NCBI GenBank assembly: GCA_022495005.1
Contig: JAGYXB010001749.1
Span: forward strand, 620,001-684,000
DNA: 64,000 bases
Direction: 5' to 3'
From: Rhyacophila brunnea
Lineage: Eukaryota; Arthropoda; Insecta; Trichoptera; Rhyacophilidae
How positions within the stretch are numbered: position 1 is the first letter of the stretch; every line of letters starts with the position of its first letter. A program made the position numbers and the translations under genes. The notes below the pieces were generated by a model, which did not search any database, was not told where the DNA came from, and saw only the letters and a program-made list of their open reading frames with translations. Shown here piece by piece: positions 25,901 to 37,900 of this stretch.

Positions 25901-28900
25901 CTCTCGCACCTGTCAACTGAGTTAGTCGCGTGTGCAGACATAAGCTTTCCCGGAGGAGGCAGCGTGGTGGTTATCTCCGCCTACTTCAGCTTTAAGAGTA
26001 CAAAGAAACACGTGGCATCAGTGCTCGACGGCATCCTACGCGCAGTTGGTGTCAGGGATGTCATCATCTGTGCGGATGCGAACGCGCAATCCCCCCTCTG
26101 GGCGCCCGTGGATACCCCCCTGTGCGACGCGGACGTCATCGAGGAGTTGGTTCACCAGCACAACCTGGTCGTCCTCAACAACCCAAATAGCGTGCCGACT
26201 TTTGTGTCGCACGCAAACTCCGGAAGTACCCACATCGACATCACCCTGGCCACTGAGTCCGTCGTGAGACGTATCAGCGGCTGGAGAGTCCATGAGAGCG
26301 CTTCCATGAGTGATCACCGGTTGATCACTTTTGAGCTGGCCCCTGAGTCCTCGCACGATGGCGGCTCTGACGTTTCCCCAACCCCTCCCGCGCGATTTAG
26401 AACGCGCGACGGGAATTGGGAAAAGTTTGAAGAGGCGCTTTCCAAAAAGCTTGACAGGACATCCAGAACCCGATTTCCGGACCTACACTCGGCCGCCTCA
26501 CGACTGACTGCAGACATCACCGGATCAGCCGAAGCTTCACTCGGACGCTGCAAGCCCAAGCCACCAAGCCACGTGCACGCCTGCGCAAGCAACCACCTGC
26601 CTCCATCGATCCCCTTGCAACCATGGCCAAATCCACTCGAACGGAATACAAGAAAGCGATCACTCAAGCCAAGAAAGACTACTGGCGTAATTTCGTCACC
26701 ATTGAGGGAGGTTCGGACCCCTGGGGTCCTCCATTTCGCGCACTGAGGCTGGGACTCAGACCGACGAGACTCTTGTGCGGCATCGAGAAACCGGGTGGCG
26801 GATTCACCAGTACCGAGTCTGAAACGGCTGCGGTCCTACTCGAGGCCCTCATCCCCCTGGATGATGAATCCAGGGACGATGACGCCATGAGGATGGCCCG
26901 CTTTGAGGCTTCTCTTCCCATCGACACGGATCACTCCTCGTTGCCTTCCGAACAGGAGATCAACCACATCGTGCGTTCGTTGATTGCTGGCAAGGCCCCG
27001 GGCCCGGACTGCATTGACAATTTACTTGTCAAACGCACATGGGCCATCGCCGCGCCAGAGATTACAGCCCTCTTCAGTGACTGCATCAGAAGCGGCACGT
27101 TCCCCGACTGCTGGAAGAGGGGCTTACTTAAGGTAATCCCCAAAGCTGGCAGCCGAGAACCGTCTAGCCCTAAAGCCTACCGCACTCTAACACTTCTGCC
27201 CGCTCTGGGCAAAGTGCTGGAGAAGCTACTGTGCCACAGGATTGAAGCCCACCTGGAGACACACTCGCCGCTTTCCGATAAGCAATTTGGATTCAGAAGA
27301 GGCAAATCAACAGTCGACGCCATTAGGGACGTGATTGCCATTGCTGAAAATTCTCGCCGTAAATACGTCCTAGGAGTTTTCCTGGACATTGCAGGTGCGT
27401 TTGATAGTGCGTCCTGGCCTCTTATACTTCGAAAGCTCCGGCTGAAGAGACTACCAGGAAATTTGTTCGCGTCAATTCAAAGTTATTTCACGAATAGATC
27501 GATCGAGTTTCGTGTTGGATCAACAACAATAGAGAGGAAAACCAGCATGGGATGTCCCCAGGGCTCAGTCCTCGGGCCCCTTCTCTGGAACGTACTCTTC
27601 GACGATCTCCTTAGAATTCCGCTTCCAACCGACTGTACTGTCATTGCCTACGCAGACGATGCGCTGCTGCTGGTCGAGGCCGACAGCAGGGCGAAGATTG
27701 AGAGCACCGTTGGCGAAGCTTTAGCATCAATTGAGGCTTGGGCAGTGCTCGAAATGGAAAATTTCACGAACAGGAACGCTCGACAATTTTCCAAAAATGT
27801 GTGATATTAGATATAATAATATCTGTAACATAAAAATAGCTTTTAGTTTTACATGATGTACTTTTTTCATCATCATCTTCGCCCAATACGCTATCGGCTA
27901 TAACAATTAGTGGTAACACACAAATATAGAGTCATTTTAGTTTACGAAATCGTTTTCTTAAAAATACATTAATAATTATACAAATATAAATAACTAAACG
28001 TATATGAATCTAATTGGAGTGGGAAACATTATTAAAATACATGAAATAATAGACAAACTAATCACAATTTCCCATTGGTTTCGTTAGTAGTTTGAATAAA
28101 AATATGCAACTAAGAGTGGATAGAAATATGAGTGAAGATACTTCGGCTTAAACAAAATACATGCGGCTTTTTTCAAAGCTCTGATTTTTCGTAAATTCGA
28201 AATATTTTGATTAAGGTAAACTATTTTTTAATCAAATTAAAATCTATCGTATACGAAAAAGCAAGGGCATGGTTTTTAATAAATTAATTTAAAAAATATG
28301 TCATACGCAAGATTTACAAATGTAGCATTCTTTATTAAATATGAATCATTTTAAACAACCTCAGAAGTGCAGGTACATATTATTAGAAAAAAATATTTAC
28401 ATCATGTGGACATGTAGGATAATTTATTCTAATAGGTTTCCAATGTTATAGAAATTGTTATATACAGGAAAATTTTTCATATATTTATCCCATTGGATTC
28501 TGATTGATTTATTTAAATATTTAACCATCAAAGACACAGTTCATTCAACCCGAAAAATATCCATATAAAATTAAAACAATAAAAATATATGAGGTAATGA
28601 TTTTTTTTTGTCACTCAATGTAAAATATTATAATAGATTACGATAAATAATTATTATCTGGCGATTCCGTAACGTTGAGTAGGTAGGTAAAACAGCGAAT
28701 ACGTAGATTCTGGTCACAGGGAAAAGCATGACTGTATTTACTATTTAATATGAAATATTTTACCCCCTAAGAAATTATTAAACAACAATTTAAGCTATTA
28801 AGTACCTACAAAGAGTTTTTAAACGATGTCAGAGCACAAGTTTTTCGGAAATTTAAAAATTTAGCAAAGCAGCTGCAATAGTTAGGTTTTTTTATGTATG

Positions 28901-31900
28901 CAATAATAATTATTTAGAACCCAACCCATCAACCTTGGTCGATCCAGTGCTGGATGAAGGCCTCCCTTATTTTATTCCATCTCTCTTGGTACCTACTTAG
29001 TTTTTCACTGCAAAGTATTTCCGCTGAACTTTATCAATTCATCAATAATGTAAGAAATATAAAAAATAAATTAGTGTAGAGCAGCAAAGCATGGGGGTTA
29101 CCGGTTAGGTAATGGGAAACCAAAAAAACACAACTTAAAATGATGAAATTTGGAAAAATAAGGAGTCTAATTTTGTCGCTTCCTCTGTTGAAAACGCTTA
29201 TCATTGGCTGCATACAACTTAATATTGATAAACGACCAATGAACGACCCCGATTGCATTATGAAATACAAAAACTATGAACGCGTCAAACCCATGTAAAT
29301 TTCGTTAACATAATAAAATGATAAATGGACAATTCGGTCAATTATGGTTGCCTCGATACAAAATTTAAAGTTTCATTACAAAAAACAATTGCCTACTACT
29401 GCCGTATTGATCATTAATGTGCTCAAGAATTTCAACCCTCGGTAGGACAGATATAGTATACCTATCTCGGTAGATACTTAGGTAGGGCACGTAGTTTTAT
29501 TCACACTATTTTTACTATGTTCTTTTTGTGCAATATTTAACAAATTAATTATGTCATTTATACAGTAAAGATAAATATATCGTCGCTTAAGAAACAACAC
29601 CGCGGAAGTCAATTAATAAAAATTTTCAGGGGAAACAAAAAACGTCTCAAAAAATTGAAAATTGATACCTTTTAACTTATTTTTTTTTGTGTTTAGTTAA
29701 AAAAAACATTTTTCTAACTAAACACAAAAAAAATAAGTTAAAAGGTATCAATTTTCAATTTTTTGAGACGTTTTTTGTTTCCCCTGAAAATTTTAATTAA
29801 TTGACTTCCGCGGTGTTGTTTCTTAACGCTTTCGCTGCTGAAGAGATAATGAGATTTTAATTGCCCCCTTTAAAATGCACGTTAATTACATCGATCGGCT
29901 GCCTGGTCATTACGCACCGTGTGCGTCTTCCGCGTCCAAAGTATTAAGCGACGATATGTGATAATGTGTTTCATTTAAAAATTTAAAAGTTCCAGTGTGC
30001 ATTATAACTATTACGTTATTAACTCACTATATTTAGGCATGTACCTTAACCTTAACTGTATTAAAATAATATGTATGAAATTGAAAAAAATTAGTTTCTC
30101 GTTTTATAAATTAATACTACAGTAAATCTACATTCCAATGTAAAATAGCTTCCACCTTTCCTTACAATCATAAAAACCTTTTTTTTTCAAAATAATTATT
30201 GTCCCATACGTGCGTGCGACAATGCAATAAATCTTACCCAGTGCATTTCTTTGTATACAATTTTATTGTTTTATCACCATTGACGCAAAAGGGTCTGTCT
30301 ATTAGTGCATTCAATGCCAAATTCGTTGAAATCAGTATTGTCTTGAAAAAGGTTAGTTCTCAAATACGTTGTCTTACATTTACTCTATCACTATTTCAAA
30401 AAAACTTAAGTACATTATGTACGGGTCATAGAAAATTCAGTGGTTCTAAACCAGTAAAATTATTTTTTAATAAAAAAAAATATTTATGTTTTTGTACCTT
30501 TGTACCTATCAATTCATTTTCGTAAATTTTAAATCTAACCTGGAACGTAATAATATTAAGTATGACGCTTGAGGATTTTACTAGACGACTCGCTGTCCGT
30601 CGGATATTTTACGAACCGGTACGCCATTTTCGAGGTTTTAACGAACAGGAACGCCATCCTTGGAAATCCCACGAACAGAAACGGCGCTCCGGGGCGTTCC
30701 GCTCCATTCCGAGCGCTGGGCTTGGGGTAGATTAACTAGACTATCATTCGCACCTTCCAAGACAGAAGCCATTGTCCTTAAAGGACCGAGACGACTTAGC
30801 AGTTCGAGACTACCCACAGTCCGATTCGGTGACACGAGAGTGAAAGTGTCGAAGATCGTCACCTATCTAGGCGTCAAAATGGACACAATGTTAAATTTCC
30901 TACACCATGCCGAAACCCAAGTCCACAAGGCTGGGGTGGCCTTCCAGAGGATCGGCCGCATGGCTGGTGAAGGATGGGGCTTAAAAGTAAGGGCGCTCAA
31001 GATCGCCTACGGCGCCATTTTTATGGGAATAGCGGCTTATGGCGCCAGTGCCTGGTGCCCGCGCATTCCCAAGAGTGTCAAACTTAGAATCTCTCTTTTA
31101 AGAGGACAGCGCAGCGCGCTCCTATCCATTACCAAGGCCTACCGTACGACATCAACCGACGCGCTCCCGGTCCTGGCCGGTATTCTCCCACTTGACCTGC
31201 ACATTCAGGTCAGCGGCGCTTCAGTGTTGCTCCTCAAAGGTGAGGAGGCCGACGTTGGTGATTTTCATCTCGTCCCCCCCCTCGACGAGCCGGCGAGGAT
31301 TAGCACTACTGAAGCGCAAAATTAGACTCATGTCGCTAGATGCGGCCATTAAGACCTGGCAGCGAAAGTGGGACGAATCCACCAAGGGCCGGCACACATA
31401 CAGCTTTTTTCCAGACATTCAGTGGCGAATGGAGATAACCAAGTATTTGACTCCAGACCATTACACCAGTCAATTTGTGACTGGTCATGGTGGTTTCGCT
31501 GGCAGGCTCTTTGAGCTTGGACTTGTAAGCCATCCGACATGTCCATGCGGATGGGAGGTACAGGATGCCAATCACATCCTATGGGAGTGTCTGAGTATGT
31601 GCTCCGAACGGGAGGAAATGCTCAGGTCGGTCCAACCAGCTGTTGGACCCATCGGCCCGTCCGACCTGGTTGCTACTAAGGCCAACTATCTTGCATTCAA
31701 AAATTTGCGGCGTCTTACTACGGGCGTGAAGATCTCTTCACATAAATTTTGCTGCCTGTATGATTAGCTTCGTTCTTTGTTATATTAAAATAGTAGCTTC
31801 TTTTTCTTTAAAGTAAATTCCATGTGCTTTTTCTCTCCCTGGCACTTTGCATTAGAGTAAACTCAGTAAACTCAGTCAGAGCTCACTTTGAGCGTAGCAA

Positions 31901-34900
31901 CCTAAGTCTTGGGCATCTTCTCCCAGGACACTCCCAGGCCAATTTTTAGATGCTTCACATCACCAATTGATGGGTCCCGTGATACTCTCGATTAAGACCG
32001 AGGGTGGTACGGGGCGGGTTTTGGTGGAGGGAATTTAACTTCAATGCCAGCGACCCCCCACTCCCGTGTTTTTGTAAAACTGTTGGAATTTCAACTCACC
32101 GAAAGTTCTCGGGTGACGTTAGATGTTGGTAACGTAAAGTAGAATATACCGCGAGATACAACTGCGGCTGGTGTTTCTTGTTATTTTTTTTTCTTTCTTT
32201 ATTTTGTTTCTTGTTATAAAATACAAATTCATTTATTATTAAAAATGTAATAATATTATGTACGCGGAGATCGCAAATATTATATTTTATTTATTTTTAT
32301 GAGAGTAAAACAAAGTTATAGTTATTTATGTAAACATATTATTTTATACAATATAATACAAATGTTAAAATTTTAGAGAGCATTATTAATTAAGTTATTG
32401 TGAAAATATAGACTAATAACTCAGTACTCAAATTTTATTTATTGTATGTAGTGAATATTACAAATTATTAATTTAAGACGTTCACAACATAAATTAATAT
32501 ACCTAATTGCGAATGACAATGTCGGTAAATCTAAATAAAATTTAAGTATGTATATATTTTAATAATATCATAGTAATTAATTATTATACTGATGATTGAT
32601 GTAAATATAATTTTGTGGCATGTTTAAATTTATTGTAAATAAAATCAATACCTTTATAAATATTACCGTTTTCTAAAAATATGACCAAATAGATAATTAA
32701 TACTGTCCATTAAAGGGAATAATTTATTCAAAAGAAAATATTATATTTTATATTTACACGAATGTGTATAATATTGTTTCGGTGAATCGATAAAGTACAC
32801 AATCCACTAGCGAAATCATGATTTATTTTACCAACGTCATAGGTGTGTATTTTATGTCAATTTGTTTCTAATAAAAACAATAATTATAACCATAATAAAT
32901 TCAAAGTAAAATTATTCATGTATCAATATCGTGCAAGTATACCCTACCTAAAACTAATTTAAACAATACCCCTGTGTAATATCTCCGCGAACTTAACCTC
33001 CATAGTTTTTGACACTTACTCTGCCACAGACAATAACTGTACGTATATGGGCACGTCTGTTGACAGCTCGACAGATTTAAATGGGGTAGTTAAACTGATC
33101 TGTGATGTGTCCACTAACGTACAGTTATTGAACAGTTATTGTCTGTTCCATGTTCAACCTGCTACGAAAACTGTACGTCTGTGGCCGCCTAATACCAACC
33201 ACTTATTGTAATTGTTACAATAATTGCTAATAACTCCATGCAAACCTATCCTAGTTATCCGTAAATACTATCAGTTTACCACTTTAGCAGCCTTGCGTAT
33301 TGAATAGACCCGCTGGTGACACAGTTTCACCGTGAAAGTGATAGCTTTACTTCGGCCAGATGGTATTGACTTTCGTAGTATGTTTGAAGTGATAATCGCA
33401 GTTTTGTATTAGCTTTTGTAATTTTCTACACATTTTAAATTTGTTTCTATGTGATCTCTTCACCAAGAAAACTTTTAAATTAGTCATGTAAATTCATTCA
33501 AAGCACACATGAATGCATTTCTTCGGTAGTCTTGGGTAACTGCTCCTGCTCCATATTCAAACGTACTGTCTAACCTAACCCGATTAAAACCGGCTGTGGT
33601 ACGGGGAGGGTGCGGTTTGGTCAAAGTATGAAGTCGAAGACGATGAGGATGAGGAACGGAGCAAGAATATAATCTTTTTTTACTCTGGACAGTGTCACCA
33701 ATTTTGACACAGCATTCGCTGTTGTCATGCAGAAATTTGAGTATGGCGATGGTTTTTGAAGTTTTTGATTCCGTTGTTTGAATAACATTCCATAATTATG
33801 TAAATCCCTTGCGGTCTGTTAATCATCGAGATAGTGTCTTCTTTATTTTTGTCATATCCTGATCAACACAACATCATAATATTATTATAATTGCAAATTA
33901 TTGCATTGGGATTTTTTTTTGGTCTACTGAAATGTGGTTTTGTCTTTCAAGAGTCATTGTAAATTTATAACTCTTACTCAACTCTTACGGTCATGTTAAC
34001 GATAAATGGTGTACCTAAATGTTTAATTTTAGTGGAATATCTTATTTTAATTTATTTACAAACATTATGATTATTCGACGTATGAACTGGACAGTGGACA
34101 TATTATCATAATTCATAACATAAGAATGTTTAAGTCCTCTAAGTCCTCAACCTTTTTACACTTGCAGACCACTGAAAATAGGAGAAATGTTTTTTGGACC
34201 GTCAACGCAGAAATAAATATTATGAGGTTGATTTCGTCACGTAAAACTATAAATCTATTTTAAGAACAAAAATACATTGCATCAATACTTGCAGGTGTAC
34301 GGGTTTTGAAGATTTTATTGATTTTTTTAATATTGCATTTGGACGCCAAAAATTCACGGACCACCAGAAAAATCTGCGGACCACCGGTTGATAAACACTG
34401 ATTTAAGTAATATAAAAATGTTGTTCTATTTGAATAATTTTATTCGCCAGTGATGTGCTGCGCTTATTATATAAATTTAACTAACTTAATCGCATACAAG
34501 TTTCATGAGAAATGGTTGTTATGTCTTATAAGATCATAATATTATTACTAAGTGTTGAAGTATCTGACAGCACATATGGTTACACAGTTAATAAAATAAC
34601 AATGCATAATGTTGCCATATTTATTTTCATTCCAGATCTGTAAAATTCGTGCTTCTTGGTTCTCCAGAGATAGGTGCACCAGTCGACAGAAACATGCTTT
34701 ATGATATCTCGCAAATCGTGCAGCATCCAGTTCGAAAAACTCGAACAAAGTACAATGACATTGCCCTATTGCAACTTGATAGAGAGTAAGTAACACGTAA
34801 TCGTACATAACAATTGCGCTTAAATTTTTGATTATTGTTTTACAATCTCACTTATATTTATTCAGATAAATAACGCACACTCGACACGTTTATTATGTAT

Positions 34901-37900
34901 TAATATTTTAGTTAAACTTCGTATCAATACATAGTTTTACCGTAATATTTCACTTTTTGTATTATTACCACTGCACAAAGCGTTGGCAACTTTTCTTTTT
35001 TAGTTTTTCTTGCTAGATCTAGCATTTTTGAATAAGCATCTAGCTTACAAAATTCGCATCTAGTGAAATTCATCGTAATTAGGTAGGATGCCCGTTGTTT
35101 AATAGGTAAAGCACACTGGCACTCCAGTGGTTACAGGTTAAAGTCCCGTTGGGTGTCGTATTTTTTCAAAAAATATTTTTTCTAGTATGTATATATACCT
35201 ACCTGCCTATATCTGAGGTGTCAAAGAAATAATTTATTAAATTAGCTAGAAATTTCCACCACCAACTTCCACTTCTTGCACTGGTTGGTTTCGGTGGAGG
35301 GAATTTCAGTTTGTAGTGGACGAGTCGACTGAAACTTAAGTAGAAAACATACAGTTGGATGATACACAATCCTCGCGTATCAGAGTTGACACGCAAAAAC
35401 CAAGGATCGGCAGGTGCAGAAAGACGAAATGCAAGAGGCAGTTTTTTGGTTCAACCGCCCTTGTACGCCGCATACATTGGACATAAAATTACGGCGCACC
35501 TACCTGCATTTAAAATTTTCTGTCGAATCGGCTGCGTCAAAGGAAATCACTCATAGGAATTTTTATGGTTTTTATGACGTAAGAATATTTAAAAAAATCT
35601 TATTTTCAAATAAATCATGATTGTGTCACTACCTGATAAATAAATGTAACCAGTGCACGAAATGGAAGATTTTACGAACCGAATTAATATTTTCACAAGA
35701 CGGAACGAGTCTCGGAGATTTCATGAACCAGAGCTACGTTCCGGTGCGCTCTAGTCTATTCCGACATCTGAATATAGCCATTTGTTTTTATTACAATGTG
35801 TATTATATTTTCATTTTATTTTGCAGTGTAAAATTTGGTCCAGCTGTAATTCCAGCATGCCTCCATGTAGACCCAACCGTCAATATAAACAAAGCAGTTG
35901 CCGTTGGATGGGGCAGTACTTCATTCGCGGGATCACCGAGTGATGTTCTCCTAAAGGTACCTACTTTAATACAGTGTATCCAATAATTATTGTTACTAGC
36001 AGAGCCAGCTGGCGGTCGCCAGTCTGTCTCGCTAGGTCTTGCAGACGGCTTGGCGGTGTTGGATATTAATATAATTGTGAAGTATGTATAGACGGCGCCA
36101 TAGTTTTTCCTTCGGGATGGGTTTTCATTCACCTCAGACAGTTTGACATTTCGCCGATTTGCAAGTCGCCACTGCCAATATAAATTTGGGGTCATATGAG
36201 TAGTCTATTCTGAAGTCTGGCCTTCACAATATTGTCTGTCACCACCTCAGGCTGATAAGCCTAGCAGAACAGCTGCCAATCGCCGATTGCTACCACTGAC
36301 ATTTTAATAGAATATAATATGTTTATATATTGCACTTTTTCATTCATAATTATTTGTTTTCGTTGAACTAAGAGTACATATTACACATGTTGTTGGTTAG
36401 TTTTTTATAATTTATTAAACCCTGCCTAAACCAAACAATAGTAGTTAAAATATTATTCTATGTATAAAATCCTTACAGCACTGACGGCACAACTGTTGCG
36501 TCCGCATTAGATGGCCATTAGATATAATTAGAATGTTATTTAAATGTGGTAATTAAATAGAATGAGTTAAATATCAAAAATGATGTATGATTTAATGGCA
36601 TAATTTTTAACATTTTACAGACAGATGCGTATTATGGCTTGGTTTTCCCAGGGTTTAATTGAATTGTAAAAACAACCATCACCATCTGTAAATTAATTAA
36701 TCTTATTTCAATGTAAACAAATACGTATAACTGACAAAGCTTAGTCTGTACTATCTATGTTGGATCCACCCTACCTCCACCCATCGCCACAGCAGGATAT
36801 CAAGATTGTATGAAAAATTAGACTATCCTGTGTGATTGACAGAAATTTGATGGGCATGAAAATAAATAAACTAAATATCTAACGTATTTTCAGCACATTT
36901 TAAAGCTGCTGGAGACATCAAAAAATTCTGGTCAAAATGCCATAAGTCTTTATTGCAAGCTAGATGCTTATCGAAAAATACCAGATCTGGCAAGAAAAAC
37001 ACTAAATTCGCAACGCTGGTACTAACGAGGCGGTCATTACGCCCCCGTCTAGAAAAGTGTACGTATGCAGTCATATCACAGTTCACCGTGAGTTGTTGTA
37101 TCAGAAATTTATGGCTTTATAGCATTGAGATCAAATTAATTTCTGAATAAAACATTTAAAAGTACCTACGTAATAAAGGGGAAAACAGAAGAAGATAGGT
37201 ATCTTTAGTAAATTAGAAATACAATCACATCGTGTAATATGTTTATATAGAATTATAAATGATATAGGTAGGTTAGCAAATAGGTGCTCGTAAGTACCTG
37301 TCAAATATTTGATCCAGGGCTCGAAATGGACCGACACGCACCGGAGCGCCGTTCCGGTTCATAAAACCCCACCGCCTCGTGAAAATATTAATTTGACCAT
37401 CTTAACCAGATATGCCATATAATAAAAAAAATCGAACATACTTATTTTTATAAAATACACATACAATTAGACAACTATGTTAATGTTTTCGTAAAATTAT
37501 CGAGCGCTCCGGATCGTAAAATACACAATTTCGAGCGCTGATTTGATCATAATGACAGTGCGGTTATCAGATATTTGATAACAAACAATATCAAATGATT
37601 GGTCGTGTTGCATCTAATAAAATTGAAACATAACTGTCTGCAACGCTCCAAGAACAGCGCGTCATTTTTTGGTCTCGATATTATATTGCCGGTACGATAT
37701 CTCAAGGTGAACTGTGGTACGGCGAAATGTAATACGTACAATTTACGTGTAACCCGTTACGCTCGCTACTTCACTCCGGGCCCTACTAAACTAAAACTGT
37801 ACCTACCTAGTACAGTAAAAACAAAACAATGATTCGGTTTGTGCATTGTATGCGTACGAATACGTATACTGTTGTCAGCGCTACGGGCACACCGACTGTC

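Larger units (their letters stand above)
24068..33189. mobile_element. TIR-bounded composite with R1, hAT and palindrome
   Basis: A 41-bp sequence beginning GGCGGCCACAGACATACAGT at 24068-24108 recurs in inverted orientation at 33149-33189 with two mismatches. It is flanked by TA on both sides (24066-24067, 33190-33191). Subterminal words such as ACTGTACGT and CAGTTTTCG are repeated, as at the ends of DNA transposons. The R1 LINE fills most of the interior, so the original element was about 1.2 kb. No transposase of its own was seen. Confidence 0.55.

Noticed and set aside
35621..35986. 121-codon plus ORF
   Set aside because: A MITE followed by exon 8 of gene A and intron read-through; not a separate gene.
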